Shown piece after piece: positions 34,600-45,754 of a DNA stretch of 64,000 bases. A program made the translations under genes and the position numbers. The notes below the pieces were generated by a model, which searched no databases, was not told the origin of the DNA, and worked only from the letters and a program-made list of their open reading frames with translations. Numbering within the stretch: position 1 is the first letter of the stretch; the number at the start of each line of letters is the position of its first letter. The stretch spans positions 1 to 64,000 of the forward strand of contig JAIVFH010000144.1 of NCBI GenBank assembly GCA_025765595.1. Direction: 5' to 3'. Source of the stretch: Obelidium mucronatum (lineage: Eukaryota > Chytridiomycota > Chytridiomycetes > Chytridiales > Chytriomycetaceae).

Positions 34600-35067
34600 A
34601 TGGGACTGCTTGCAGTTACGCGTTACTCTTGTTCAAATAGGCATCCACAGTATTGCTGTTCTTTTTTGCCAGTGCAAGGCAATAAGGGTACACTTGCTAA
34701 CTCCTTTATGATAATGCACAGATTAGGTAGCAGCTTGCTAGACTAGTAGCCCTGTTGATGTTGACGTTGACATTTTCTATTGAGATATAGTTTCAACCAC
34801 TTAAAGCTTCTTTTGTGACAATTCTTTTCTTTATCTTTACTTCTTGTTTGGAACTCTATGCATTGTGCTATTATTATTCACGTCTACACACATTGTTCTT
34901 AGTTTTTGGTTATTTGAAGCAGAAAATTGAAACTAGCTTCATGAGGGGTCTAGTTCCTTGAATCTTTCATAATTTAGAGTACTCCCATGGCTTTATATAT
35001 CCTATGACATACAACCCCCAAGCACTGCTGTTATACCAATGACTAAGGTTTTGGTTCTGAGTGATTT

Positions 35068-35110
35068 AAGCCCTAGCCCTAACCCTAGCCCTAAACCCCT
35101 TACCCTAAAA
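35068..35110. repeat. Interstitial telomere-like repeats, copy 2
   Basis: Same CCCTAA/CCCTAG stretch as at 31170-31213. Confidence 0.7.
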
Positions 35111-35299
35111 AACATCCTTTGCATAGCTGCTGAAAACATCAAATCCAGTTGTATCTACTGCTATGGATACATCAGCAGCCAAGTATACTGATCTATTCCT
35201 CATTGGTGGGAACTAGGGGTTTTTGGGGAGCTGTGTTTTGAGTCAGCAGTTGATAGATGCCAATGTACAGAAACTGCACATGAAAATCACAGGACAAGG

Positions 35300-35372
35300 G
35301 CCACCTTAGCTCATCTGGGAGAGCGTAGCACTGAAGATGCTAAGGTAGTGTGTTCGATCCACACAGGTGGCA
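35300..35372 (+). tRNA. tRNA-Phe(GAA), copy 2
   Basis: Identical to copy 1 over 73 nt. Confidence 0.94.
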
Positions 35373-36029
35373 GATTGGATCTATACTGATGGTCCCGGCC
35401 CTGCCTGCTGTACAAGGAAGGTGTGGGGCTTGAGAGGCCATTGGGGGACATTTGGGCTGGTTCCATCTTGGCTTTTGCGAGCCACGCTGCAAGGTTTTGT
35501 AGTTTTGTCAAGAATGCCATTGTATTAGGCAGGTGTGAGTCGGTGCAATCAGCTCAAACTTGATATTACTGCCCTGCAAAAAGAGATTTGCAACTTTTCC
35601 ACCAGTTATGAAACATTCCTTTTTGGTGGCATTTGATGTCCCCACCCTGAAACAAGAGTTCACTGATGTCCCTCCACGCACAATCACAAACAAGCAAGAA
35701 GCTCATTACCCCTGAAAGCCTGTAATGCATGAGCCACACTCTCTTGATGAGGACAGCTTCATGGTCACTAAGGATTAATAGTAGCATTTGGATACCTTGA
35801 AGTAAAACCCTATTTGGAAAAATATGCTGGTGTGCGCAACATCCATGTTCAAAGAATGTTTGCAACAGAGATCATTCAGGCCTGAATCTCAAAGTGATGT
35901 CCTGGATGACAGAGGTCATGATTCAAAGAACCTCCAAGTTGCTGCGTACTTTGAGATTGCGATTTTACAGAAGATCCAGGAAACCTAGATTTATAAATGT
36001 GGATCACACAACCAAGTTGGATGAGCAGG

Positions 36030-36115
36030 GCCTCCTTAGCTCAGTTGGTTAGATCGCCTGCCTAGTATTTGTGCTGGATAGCAGGAAGTCAGCGGTTCAA
36101 ATCCGCTAGGAGGCA
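36030..36115 (+). tRNA. tRNA-Thr(AGT), intron-containing, copy 3
   Basis: Identical to copy 2. Confidence 0.9.
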
Positions 36116-36210
36116 TCACGGCATCATGCTGTAGGGTATTATTTTGGTTCTGTTAGTTGCGCTGTTCAAACATCTATTCTCCCAAAAAGCATTATACTGA
36201 AGAGATGAAG

Positions 36211-36285
36211 CGCCCAATACTGGGATCGAACCAGTGACCTTGAGGTTAACAGCCCCACGCTACTGCCAAACTGAGCCAACTGGGC
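36211..36285 (-). tRNA. tRNA-Asn(GTT), copy 3
   Basis: Identical to copies 1 and 2. Confidence 0.92.
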
Positions 36286-37076
36286 TTGCCAGTTCCGCTA
36301 TGCATTAGATTCTACTGTCAGCAGGATTATGACCGACAGGACGTTTTTGTCTGCTTGGATTTGTTGAGTCTCTTTTTGAAAAATCCCAGGAAGTCAATGG
36401 GTGAAACCCTAGATTGAGAATTTACAAAGGACTAAGTCATTCAATCACAGCACCAGCAGTTATCAGCTTCATTTTAGCCCAATTGTGGAGAGTTTACACA
36501 GCCATTGGTCAAACCCTAATTTGACAGAAATAAATGGAAAACAGACACATATCGTAAGACATGGCTGTCCTGGGATCACTAGCATTGTTTCTGACAACTG
36601 GAAAGAACTGGAAAAACAAACAGCTCTACTACACAAATTCCAGTTAAAAGAGCTGTGACTAAAACATGGATGGGGTGGGGTTTTCTGATATTCACCAGGA
36701 TCAACAAGTTGGTGTCCCAGATCCTGTCCTGATGCTGGTTCCATAGAGGTTCTGCTCTGACTCAAACACCCCTGTAATACTTCGAGGGCACCATGGAAGG
36801 CCAACTACTGGAGAGCAGTCTTGCAGTGTGTGACTCTGTGCACTCCTGCGGAAGTGACTAGGGAGTAACTGCAATGAAACATGGAAAAGTTTGTTCCAAT
36901 TTCTAGCTTAGAAGAAACTCTCAAAACCCATGACAGGTTCTGGAATACTAAGGCCACACTCCAGGGCCACAGCCAGATTTATGCCAACTGAATGCTTGAA
37001 AACAAAATAGAGGACATTGGTATGAGCAACATTTCATTGTACTAACACAGAATCAACCACTTGTGAACAAGGCTAA

Positions 37077-37121
37077 CCGATGATAGCAGACTGGTGTGAT
37101 AACCAACTACACCACGAAAAC
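37077..37121. pseudogene. Fused tRNA-Tyr/tRNA-Val remnants ending the array
   Basis: The first 11 nt of tRNA-Tyr (CCGATGATAGC, 37077-37087) join directly to the 5' half of the minus-strand tRNA-Val (37088-37121, ending CGAAAAC). About 470 bp present in copy 2 are missing. Unit similarity ends here and a gypsy relic follows. Confidence 0.85.
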
Positions 37122-37129
37122 CCAACCGC

Positions 37130-38291
37130 CTCCTTTGCCAAAGTCAGTTTCTTCAACCGTTGCTAAAGCTCCTCCAGGTTCTACACAACCGGAATCTGCT
37201 CCGAAGCAATCGCCAGTTCCTCTTGAAAGTCTCCTCCCGTAGAAAGTCCAAAAGTACCGCTACGTAAAGAAGGGACCATTGCTGGAAATTGTTGTCGATG
37301 ATGTGGTTAAGAGAACTCTCAACAAACCTTACATGGGATACGACAGCTTCTATGAGTTCCTTGCAGTCGCGCCGGAAGCGGTGAATCATATTCTTCAATG
37401 CATCAAAACTCACCGGATCTATCCAAAAGGAAGAAGCATCAGATTCCTGAGCCGCTGCCGATGATTGTGGACAATATTCAAGCCGACTCCAACTTGATTC
37501 AACGCAAAGTACTCGAAAGTAGTCCAGCCGATCCGATTCCTGAAGCCGTTTGCAGCATTTTCCGTTCTAATGTGGTCAAACTTGCGAAATGGGAAGGCGG
37601 AATGCAAAATCTTGAAAGAATTTCAGCAAGTCTCCATAAATTCACAAGCATTCCCCACTTTGGCACCGAACTTGGATACGAGCCTGTTTCGAATATTCAA
37701 AACAACTTCAAAGCCAAGATGTTCAGTATGGGAGTGGGCGCGTCTCTGGTTCCAACATTCTCGCCTCAAACTCAGTATTCCACTTACGGGTCGCCTTGCT
37801 TTGGAAATGTCTTGTTTCAAAAGACTTTCAATGTTCATAAAGTCTTGATGGATAAGGGATCGGAAATCAATGCGTGCAGTTTTGATATCGCTCGCGACGT
37901 TGCCGCCGCTGGAAAAGGAGCCTACGACTTGTCTGTTCTGCTGTTCATGACTCACGCTGGCGGTGGAAGAAATGAAATGTATGGCTTGTTTCGCGACTGC
38001 GAATTTCTTCTTGAAGGGAAAATGGAGTCTCGTCAAAAGTGCTGGATTTGCCCTCGCGGCAAACCGACGCCTTTCGCTGTCTTGTTTGGAATGCCGTTCA
38101 TTGCCTCAATGCGTGCTACCAGTTCTTGGGATTCTCGCGGAAATATGTGGACAAAACTTACCGCTCAAGACGGAAGCTTCAGTGCCCAGTATCAAACAGT
38201 CAACTACAATAACGCTCGTAATGTTGTCGAACTGCAAAAGAGACAAGTTGAAGATGTAGCGGACTTGAATGTGCTGCCTTGGGTTGGATAG
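37130..38291 (+). pseudogene. Ty3/gypsy gag-protease region
   Basis: 37250-37400 encodes YRYVKKGPLLEIVVDDVVK and YEFLAVAPEAVNHIL, like the capsid/protease linker of fungal gypsy polyproteins. The frame shifts at about 37400 into a 297-residue frame with VHKVLMDKGSEINACSFDIA, a retropepsin-like D-x-G-SEIN site (Asp-Lys-Gly instead of Asp-Ser/Thr-Gly), then VLFGMPFIASM. No RT follows on this strand. It is a 5' fragment, not obviously the other half of the retroelement at 8950-15945. Confidence 0.6.
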
Positions 38292-38459
38292 ATGTGAATG
38301 GAGGGAAGACAAAATTTAGAGAAGACTTAGTTAAAAGGGCATATTTATTTTATCTTCATTTATTTTATTCTTTATTCTTTTAAAAGTGACTTTCAATAAA
38401 TCTGACAATTCTGCCCAAAATAAAAAGATCACACCCTCTTCTGAGTGATATTCTTCGCT

Positions 38460-38830
38460 CTAACTTATGCACATCCTATTCTGGATCTTCTACGTTTGCT
38501 TCTATTTATTCAACTTTTCAATGGCTTCACAGTCAGCTACCAATCACCGCGATCGGATTAAAACTCAAAATATCAACAACTGGTCCTGGGAGCTCTCAGT
38601 CGACGTCAGCAACGCCACCTTCTGGTCCTGGAACCAAAACTCAACCCGTAATGCCTTTTCAAAGATGTATTAACTCTGTTTTAGCTCCAAGTGACATCAT
38701 CAAGGTCCTCTCAGGTCACGCAGCATTCCTGGCAAGGGGTATCCGCTGCGACTACGTGGAGCTTGTTGACTAAGATGGCTTTGGACAATCGTCATTTGTA
38801 ATTCAATACACAGCTGTCTTGCAAGCTGTT
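38460..38830 (+). pseudogene. Coding-like fragment of unknown family
   Basis: One plus-strand frame reads ISTTGPGSSQSTSATPPSGP, then MPFQRCINSVLAPSDIIKVL and AAFLARGIRCDYVELVD before a stop. It looks like a Ser/Pro-rich linker and a folded segment. No family recognised. Confidence 0.3.
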
Positions 38831-38852
38831 GGCTGAAGGGAACATACGGAAG

Positions 38853-39151
38853 GACAAGATCCTAGCAATGGTCAAGCAGGAGACTGGGTTGGTCAACTTC
38901 CCTGACAAGAAGGAGTCCGGACATGTGTAAGTTGGGCTAATGACAAGATCCTAGCAATGGTCAAGCAGGAGACTGGGTTGGTCAACTTCCCTGACAAGAA
39001 GGAGTCCGGACATGCGTAAGTTGGGCTAATGAAGAGCTGAAAAAGGTGATTGCATGTTTATTGATTGTTATCTGCGTCTCTGACTTGCTAATGAAGAGCT
39101 GAAAAAGGTGATTGCATGTTTATTGATTGTTATCTGCGTCTCTGACTTTGC
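38853..39151 (+). repeat. Two adjacent tandem duplications (89-bp and 62-bp periods)
   Basis: GACAAGATCCTAGCAATGG begins copies at 38853 and 38942. AATGAAGAGCTGAAA begins copies at 39028 and 39090. The first unit encodes KILAMVKQETGLVNFPDK before a GTAAGT-like donor; the second contains a GTGATT and a TTGCTAAT tail. They look like repeated exon/intron borders of a dead gene. Confidence 0.8.
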
Positions 39152-39207
39152 TATAGATCTTCTTCACTCCCCTCAGTTGCAGGCAGGACGTGGATTAGCG
39201 GCTACCA

Positions 39208-41968
39208 ATGGATAACCAAGCCGCGTGCAGATGGCTCAGTCAACCCCAAGTCACTCAAGTACCTTTGGAAAACAATCCACAGGCATGTGTTTTACCCAAA
39301 CATCTCAAAATTGGCGCCCAACACATGCACAGACCTACAAGAGAATGTGGAAAAGAACACAAGAAATCAGGAATCCACAACCAATGGATAGCACTGTACA
39401 GCAACCTCGAAAAATGCATCCAGGAAACAAAGAGGTTTGACAACAAAACAGTAATAATAAACAAACAAAACCAAAGAAAACTCCAAGAATCCATGGAGAC
39501 AACAGAATATGAATGGACCAGACCACAACCTAGCAAAGAAATCGGAACGCCACACAAAAAACTACGAGAAGAAACAAACAAATGGCTCATAGAACAACAA
39601 AGTGACGTTAGGAAAAAGATGGAACAGGCAACAACACAAGCAATCACCCAAATGGTTGAGGAAAATGTAGCTGCAAGAAAAAGAGATTCCTCAACAGTGT
39701 ACTAGACAGGTTCCACAAGATTGATCTGGACCGAATCAAAGTCACTGAACAAGATGGAACTAGCTACATAGAATTTGATAGCAAAAAAGTCAAAGAAGAA
39801 GTAGCAAAACAGATGAAGGAATGGTTCCACAGATGACCAGACAAAGAATTCAAAGAAAGCTCCATCTTCCAAGAAGCCTACAAGCCAATAGAAAGCATTG
39901 ACGAAGAAATATATGAACCAATGAAAAATAAAATCACTGAAGAAGAGGAAGCCCCAGGAACTAGTGGAATAATCAAAGAACTCCTCACCAAAGGAGGAAA
40001 AGAGAACTGGAAACTTGTTGTGAAAATGATACAAATTAGTGAAGAATACATGGACTCACCCACTAGCTGGCTACAAGGTATCATCAACCCCATCCCCAAA
40101 AACCAGGAATGGGGAGCAGACATCTACTCAACAAGGCCCATTGCCCTCCTCGAAACACTATAAAAACTACAAGAAATGATCAAAAAGAACAGACTGATAC
40201 CAATCCTCGAAATGAACATTGTCCTCAAAGGAAGAAACTGTTCAGTTCTCCCAAGCAAATCCACCAACCCAATCCTACACTGTGTCAAAGCAATCATTGA
40301 CCACTGCATAGAAACCAAAAAAGAATGCTACATCCTGCTGAACAACATCAAAAAGGCCTTTGACTCAGTCAGCTCAAGAGCAGTGATGAGAAGCCACCAA
40401 AGAATCAAAATTCCATACTGCTACTCAGCCTGGAAATACAACACACAACAAAGACTCACCGCAAAAATAAGAACAGCCATGGGAGAAACTGAGACCATCG
40501 AAATTGGTACAATGATCCAACAGGGATTGGTCTTGGCGCCAATTGAATGGAGAATCTTTTGGGACACCATACTGTGTGCAATTGATCAAGAAACCAAGGG
40601 AGTGACCCTGTCAGCAAAAATCAAAACCAAATATAATGGAAGAGATTGGGACACAAAACACCTATCTGAAGACATAGCAGCACTTGTGTTTGTTGACGAC
40701 ACAAACACAGTAGCAAACAACTGGAAGGAACTGGAAGTCCAAGCGGCACTACTATACGAGTTCCAGGAAGGAAATACCATCACGTCAAATACAAAAAAAG
40801 TCAAAGTGATAGCAATTAACCCTACATCACTGCACACATCCCTCACATGGGGCAACCAAAGTGAGGCGGAAGTCCTCAGGAAAGACCAAAGCGAAAGAAT
40901 ACTTGGAAACTATTTCTCTGCCGATAACCTGAACACCAGGGCAATTGAAGAAATCCAAGCCCAAATCAAAGATATGATCAATCTGCTAAAAGACAAAAGA
41001 ATCACTGACAAAAGCACCGTCATGATTATCAACAACATGCTCCTACAACAAATAAGATACAAGTGGCAAACTGTACCAGTCTGCCCCAAAGAAGTAGAAC
41101 AATGGTTCACACCAGTACTAGGACTGGTAAAGCGGGAGGCCAAACAGCCCATCAGCATTCCAACAACCCAAATGAAACACACACAACTGTACAACCTCAT
41201 TGACTGGAACGACCTATTCATGTACAACAGCATAAGTAACCTAATGATCCAAGTAAACTCTGAGGATCTGCTAGGTAGAGTAACAAAAATAAGACTTGGA
41301 AACCTCCAGGAAGAACTGGCCCTTCCTCACTGCCCACTAGAATAACCATTTCCCGCCAAGGTGGAAAAAGGAACACACCACCTTGCTGCCACACTGACCA
41401 GAATGTTCAGACACAACTTAAGCATAATACCAATCAAACACCTCAATAACGAAGGACACACTAAACCTGTGTTCGGGAAGATAGAGGGAGGAGAAGCCTC
41501 AATGTACCACGCAATATCAAACTACGTAGTCTATAATGAAGTCAAACTCAGCCTAAAAAAGTGGAACATCCTGTTTGTAGAGCAAATCCTCTGCAAAAAC
41601 AGCAGGAGAATACTCACCCAACAGGAGATGGCAATAAGATACCCAGGATTTCTGCCGGTAAAGAGAAATGGTACTCCACAATCACACAAACACTCCAAAA
41701 AGCAACAACCAACGGTGGGTCTAGACTAAATGAAATTACAAAAAAAACACCAAACCCATTTGCAAATGAGAAATCAACCATGAACCTACTGAGCCAAGTA
41801 AAAAACGAGGATATAGTCTCATGGACAACCACAAATGGAAACACTGAATATGGTCAAGTAGCCAAATGCACACTTATAAAAGGTAGGATGACATACACAC
41901 TCAAACACCTGAGAGAAGTTTCCTTGGAGGGATGTGCAGACTTCCCCCCCCCCCTCCCCCAAAACTGA
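39208..41968 (+). mobile_element. Second LINE, decayed reverse transcriptase and C-terminal part
   Basis: Main frame 40176-41345 (389 residues) has AIIDHCIETKKECYILLNNI, KKAFDSV, IQQGLVLAPIEWRIFWDTIL and LVFVDDTNTVANNW, that is, RT motifs with VDD as the active site. 39208-39835 supplies the linker before RT. 41361-41968 supplies the C-terminal part (KWNILFVEQILCKN). Frames change at about 39700, 39835, 40160, 41345 and 41680. The element ends near a C-run at 41943. Confidence 0.75.
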
Positions 41969-42990
41969 CCCACACCTGGGAGACCAGGTCTGACCCTTGC
42001 TCGACCAGGTAAACCCAATGACTCATACCTGCAGGTACCGGGTTTTCACCAGGTACCCATCCCTATCTGGAATAAGTGTCTTGTTGCATCCTGGATCTAA
42101 GATCCCTTTGTAAAGTTGTGACATTTCTTTCAAAGTCTCTTAACAATACAATGGAAAACAACAATTGAACTTTAAGTAAAACACAAGAACAATAACAACC
42201 CAATCACAAACAACCAGAAGAAACCCTGAATTAACAACAAAATAACCATAACCGCTTAGCTGTTTCTGAGAATTCCATTTTCCAGGTGTCCATCCGACAT
42301 GTTTAAGTTCATTTCCACCATCGTTTTTTCTACGTCTTTGCCATTTTCTTTGCCTTCATTGTCCAATTCAAGTTTGACGACTGACCCTGCAGTTTTCCCA
42401 ACTTTTTCTGGTAGCAAGTTGCTTCCACAACGCCTCTGGTGGGTTTGGACGAAGGCACTTGTTCACGAACGGGAAAAACTTAGTTCTTTTGTTCAACTGA
42501 CCTATCTCTGTCAACATCTAACGTTTTGTTAGTCTCACTTATGAGGATTCGCTTACTCCCTGGCTTCGCATCTTGGTCTTTTGACATCTTTTGTTTGTGG
42601 AACAATAACACCGTCTGACGGCGCTGAATTCAAACAATAGCAAGAATCCTCAAAATCAACCCTGCACAAAAGATACCTGAAATCCGCTTTTGAAAGCAAT
42701 TTTGGTGCAGGCTGTCACATCTGAGGACTTGATCATTGTGCACAACGATCCCACCAAACTTCCTTTTTCCGAATACTACTAGCTTAGAGATAACTATTTA
42801 TTGAATAAACAACTACTTAAACATAAAGAAGACTTTCTATTATGAATTAGACAACGTTGGGTTTGCTCTCTTGTGGTCCAAAAAATTTTTACTTTGCCTT
42901 GTATAGTATAGCACCTGGTGCAATACTTTGCGTATAGAAGACCACTTGCAGGTGGACAAATTTTTCAGCAGAGTGGCTGTGTTAGATGCT
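41969..42990. other. Non-coding stretch
   Basis: GC-richer start with repeated ACCAGGT/ACCTG words (41970-42060), then AT-rich DNA. No gene, RNA or clear element end is recognised. Confidence 0.4.
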
Positions 42991-43965
42991 TTTGTGATCC
43001 GAAAGCACAATGAATAATTAATTTTGTTTGTCCAAAATCAGCAATTGGCTCGCTTTTTGCAAAGACCAACCGCTTGGACCCATGGAAGTGATTTTGAAGC
43101 GTCTCTGGAGTGGTACCTTCTGGGTTTAGCTTTGTCATTTGGTCTATGATCAATAGAGGTTCCAGTTACTCCACTAGTACTCAAGGCAGCAAGAGCTTTT
43201 GATATAATTTTGGTAGCTTGGCCTTTCAATGTATACTGGTGACAATGATTTACTTACACCACTTTCAAATAATTCCTTGTGTGCACTGCGAACCAATTTC
43301 ATCTTCCGAGACAATTGCCAAGACTTCCATTAAGTCCAGAGGGTCTTTTACTTTTGAGAAAATCAAGGCTTTCATGGATCTGGCAAATGAGTCCAGTAAA
43401 GAAGGTTTCAATGTTATTGGCATGAAATTCAGTGCACAATTCTCCATTGTTGATGGCGGAATAGTTGAGGTCCGGGAGAATGAGAGAAATCTTGGAGGAA
43501 ATGGGGTTTTTGTTTGGAGCAAGACATAACGACTGAAGAATATTCTTGGCAGTATTTGATTGATGGGAGACTTGGCAGTGGCATTGTAACCAGAAACAAT
43601 GTCTTCATCAATTCCCGCTGATAACTTAAAGACTGTACATGAAGGTTTGTCTGTGTAGTCCTGGATTACGCCACTTTTAGCAGTTTAGGGTTACCGTTGA
43701 ATCTTTGAGCGATAGCACCTTCAACTAAATCATTGAGACCGTAAATTTTTGCCTGAGAAACATGAGTGACATGCACTGTCATGAATTTGTTGACAGGAAA
43801 GGAGTCAGCGTTGTTTGGAGTGAGTTGGGAGAGCGCAGAGCCATGAGGAAAGCCAATATTGCCTAAGACCTTTTAAATTTCTTGGTACTACTTAAGGAAA
43901 TACGTGATGTAGTTTGACTTGTTAAGTTTGTTAGACTCCTTTGGTTGGCCGTACTTGGCGAGCAT
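42991..43965 (-). pseudogene. Degenerate gene of unknown family
   Basis: The minus strand from 43965 reads MLAKYGQPKESNKLNKSNYI, then two stops, then IGFPHGSALSQLTPNNADSF, VTHVSQAKIYGLNDLVEGAI and, after a frame change, VIQDYTDKPSCTVFKLSAGI. A further frame reads KISLILPDLNYSAINNGELC. The pieces are collinear and coding-like but broken. No domain is recognised. Confidence 0.35.
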
Positions 43966-44820
43966 TGTGTTGTTTGTTGGTGCTGATAACGCTTTCAGAA
44001 TAAAGACCAGCGCAGTTGGTAGGGGCACTCACGCCTTTTCTAAAATCAAAACTAATTCTTACCTACATAGATGAAAGTGTTACAAAGAAAATCTGACTGA
44101 ACAGTGAGGGGGAATGCAAACACAAAACTGGTGGCAAGAGCTGGCAGCCAGTATGTGTATTAACTCAAATACTGATAAGTGATGACAAGCAAAGAGTCAG
44201 AGTTTGTTTCAGTCCCAAACTTAGTGGCAAATACAAGATCGGCGGCGTTGACGCAGCGGCTTGTTTGTTTGGACAGGGAATCCAGAGTTTGCAGACAAAC
44301 AGAGCCACCATTGCTGCAACTAATCATCTAAGTTGGCAGTAAAATCTAGCCCCAGAACAGTCCGTCCAGCAAGAGTCAAGTAACCTACCCGGTTTAAGGT
44401 ATTTCAGTGGTGATGCAGGTTGTCAGTTGTGTTGGTTATCAAAAAAGGAAAAGGAAAAACTGTTAAGGGGCCAAAACCACAAAAGTACATAATCACAGTT
44501 AGTTCACGTTTAATATCCTCACCTCAAAGTAAGGAGAAGTTGGTTGGCTCGGCCAATCAGATTGCGAGGAAATGCCCAGGAATTGTTGCCCTCCTCAGAA
44601 TGAAGGTTGTAGAGACTCCCGATTTGAAACGTGAGTGATTTACGTTTATTATTTTCCACCCACACTCCAATATTGGTTAAAGCCCTTTGAGAACTCAACA
44701 TGAAAAAAATCATGGGACCTTCATTGATCTTTACAACTTTTTGATCAATAATGGTTTGACAGTAAAAGGATGATGAGTAGAGCTACCGCCTCTGAGAGAT
44801 ATAAGTTTTCGGTAGTAATG
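43966..44820. other. Stretch without a recognised gene
   Basis: Short open frames only (for example 44420-44638). No repeat, RNA or domain could be supported. Confidence 0.4.
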
Positions 44821-44894
44821 TCTCCATTAGCTCAGTTGGTTAGAGCGTGGTGCTAATAACGCCAAGGTCACAGGTTCGATCCCTGTATGGAGCA
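44821..44894 (+). tRNA. tRNA-Ile(AAT)
   Basis: D-arm GCTC/GAGC, stem TGGTG/CGCCA around the CTAATAA loop, T-arm CACAGGTTCGATCCCTGTA. The acceptor TCTCCAT faces ATGGAGC, so only the outermost pair (T-C) fails. No intron. Probably functional or only recently impaired. Confidence 0.88.
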
Positions 44895-45118
44895 TTTTGT
44901 CGTTCTTTGAAACGTAATTTCAAACCAGTGATACCGTTTTAATGACAAGGCAAAGCTGTCAAGTTATCGGAAATCCTCCACAACCTGTGTCCAGCCGATT
45001 AGTTCCGAATGTAAAGCCCTATGTTGTTGATTAAGATGTTCAGTCAATCAAAACAATTGAATCCCAAGGAAAAACGGTACATCCACGAGTCCATCTTTGC
45101 CAAAAGGGACGACAACAA

Positions 45119-45174
45119 AGCACCGGATGGGGGTTGATCCCATGACCTCGGGATTTGCAGTCCTACGCTCTACC
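45119..45174 (-). pseudogene. tRNA-Cys(GCA), 3' part, split by an insertion
   Basis: On the minus strand this reads GGTAGAGCGTAGGA, the CTGCAAA anticodon loop, a variable loop, a T-stem ATGGG/CCCAT and the acceptor strand CCGGTGC plus T. The 5' acceptor and most of the D-arm are missing here and occur at 52961-52980. The last four plus-strand bases (TACC, 45171-45174) are repeated at the other half. Confidence 0.9.
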
Positions 45175-45176
45175 CT

Positions 45177-45199
45177 GTAAAGTTTCTGGGACATTTGCT
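45177..45199 (+). promoter_or_regulatory. Left recombination arm of the tRNA-Cys element
   Basis: GTAAAGTTTC followed by TGGGACATTTGCT, two bases inside the TACC. It is inverted relative to 52941-52963. If the ends were joined in a circle, the two arms would face each other across about 3 bp, like a tyrosine-recombinase binding site. Confidence 0.7.
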
Positions 45200-45232
45200 C
45201 GCGCTGCGAGTAAATGGCCCAGAAACTTGACC
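45196..45232. repeat. Triloop hairpin and partial palindrome at the left end
   Basis: CTCGC, GCT loop, GCGAG forms a tight hairpin (about 45199-45211). Beyond it, AAATGGCCCAGAAACTT (45213-45229) mirrors AAGTTTCTGGGACATTT of the arm with one mismatch, so the whole end can fold into one large cruciform. Confidence 0.65.
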
Positions 45233-45238
45233 ACTCAT

Positions 45239-45408
45239 GCGTCGCAGACTTACCATCGTTTTTCTATACTCGCATGCGTCGCAGACTGATTGGACCTTTT
45301 TTTATTACTGTTTTAGCGTCGCAGACTCGTTTACCCAGCCTTTTACTGTCTTGCGTCGCAGACTCACTGCTCCAGCGACACTTTATCGACTCATTTGCGT
45401 CGCAGACT
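45239..45408 (+). repeat. Five iterons GCGTCGCAGACT
   Basis: Exact 12-mers start at 45239, 45276, 45316, 45353 and 45397, spaced 37-44 bp, all in one orientation. They lie between the left arm and the first recombinase gene. Such subterminal repeats usually bind the element's own protein; that role is inferred. Confidence 0.85.
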
Positions 45409-45425
45409 CATTCTGGAACCTGGTA

Positions 45426-45502
45426 CGGACCGTTTTTTGGTTTTTGGCTGTTTTTTATGTTGGGAATATGGTGGTTTTTTCGGACAAAAAACACGGTCCG
45501 AT
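45426..45502. repeat. Inverted repeat after the iterons
   Basis: CGGACCGTTTTTTG and CAAAAAACACGGTCCG face each other across about 45 bp. It lies upstream of the first recombinase gene and could be a regulatory or structural site. Confidence 0.55.
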
Positions 45503-45754
45503 TTGCTCTATCTCAGAACTATATCGACTATTCTGAGTCGATCTGTAATAAGGAAAAGTCTCTAGGACGAATGCCTGGATGTGGATTTTGAAAATAAGGA
45601 TCGAAAATCAGCCATTTAAATACAAATTAAATACTAATATTAAAATACTAGATGCGACGACACTTCACCGACCGACCCTCCTTCCTTTCTTTGATTAAAT
45701 CCCTTATTCTTTAACTAAATTCTTTTTCATTTTATTGATAGGTGACACCTCGTT

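Larger units (their letters stand above)
27488..37122. repeat. Large tandem array of tRNA-bearing units
   Basis: The landmark GTAGCATTTGGATACC begins copies at 27488, 31885 and 35781, so full units are 4397 and 3896 bp. The third copy stops at about 37122 after a deletion. Copy 1 is longer mainly because of two blocks absent from copy 2 (about 28477-28783 and about 30080-30243). Copies are otherwise almost identical. Each full unit has tRNA-Thr(+), Asn(-), Tyr(+), Val(-), Ser(-) and Phe(+), a LINE RT scrap and a telomere-like stretch. Confidence 0.9.

Noticed and set aside
27488..37122. CRISPR-like or rDNA array
   Set aside because: Units are kilobases long and hold tRNAs, not short spaced repeats or rRNA.
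43683..43695. Single CCCTAA-like word near 43685 as a telomere tract
   Set aside because: Only one imperfect word is present, within chance.
45214..45591. Open frames in the left end of the tRNA-Cys element as small proteins
   Set aside because: They overlap the iteron array and the inverted repeat, and their repeated residues come from the 12-mers.
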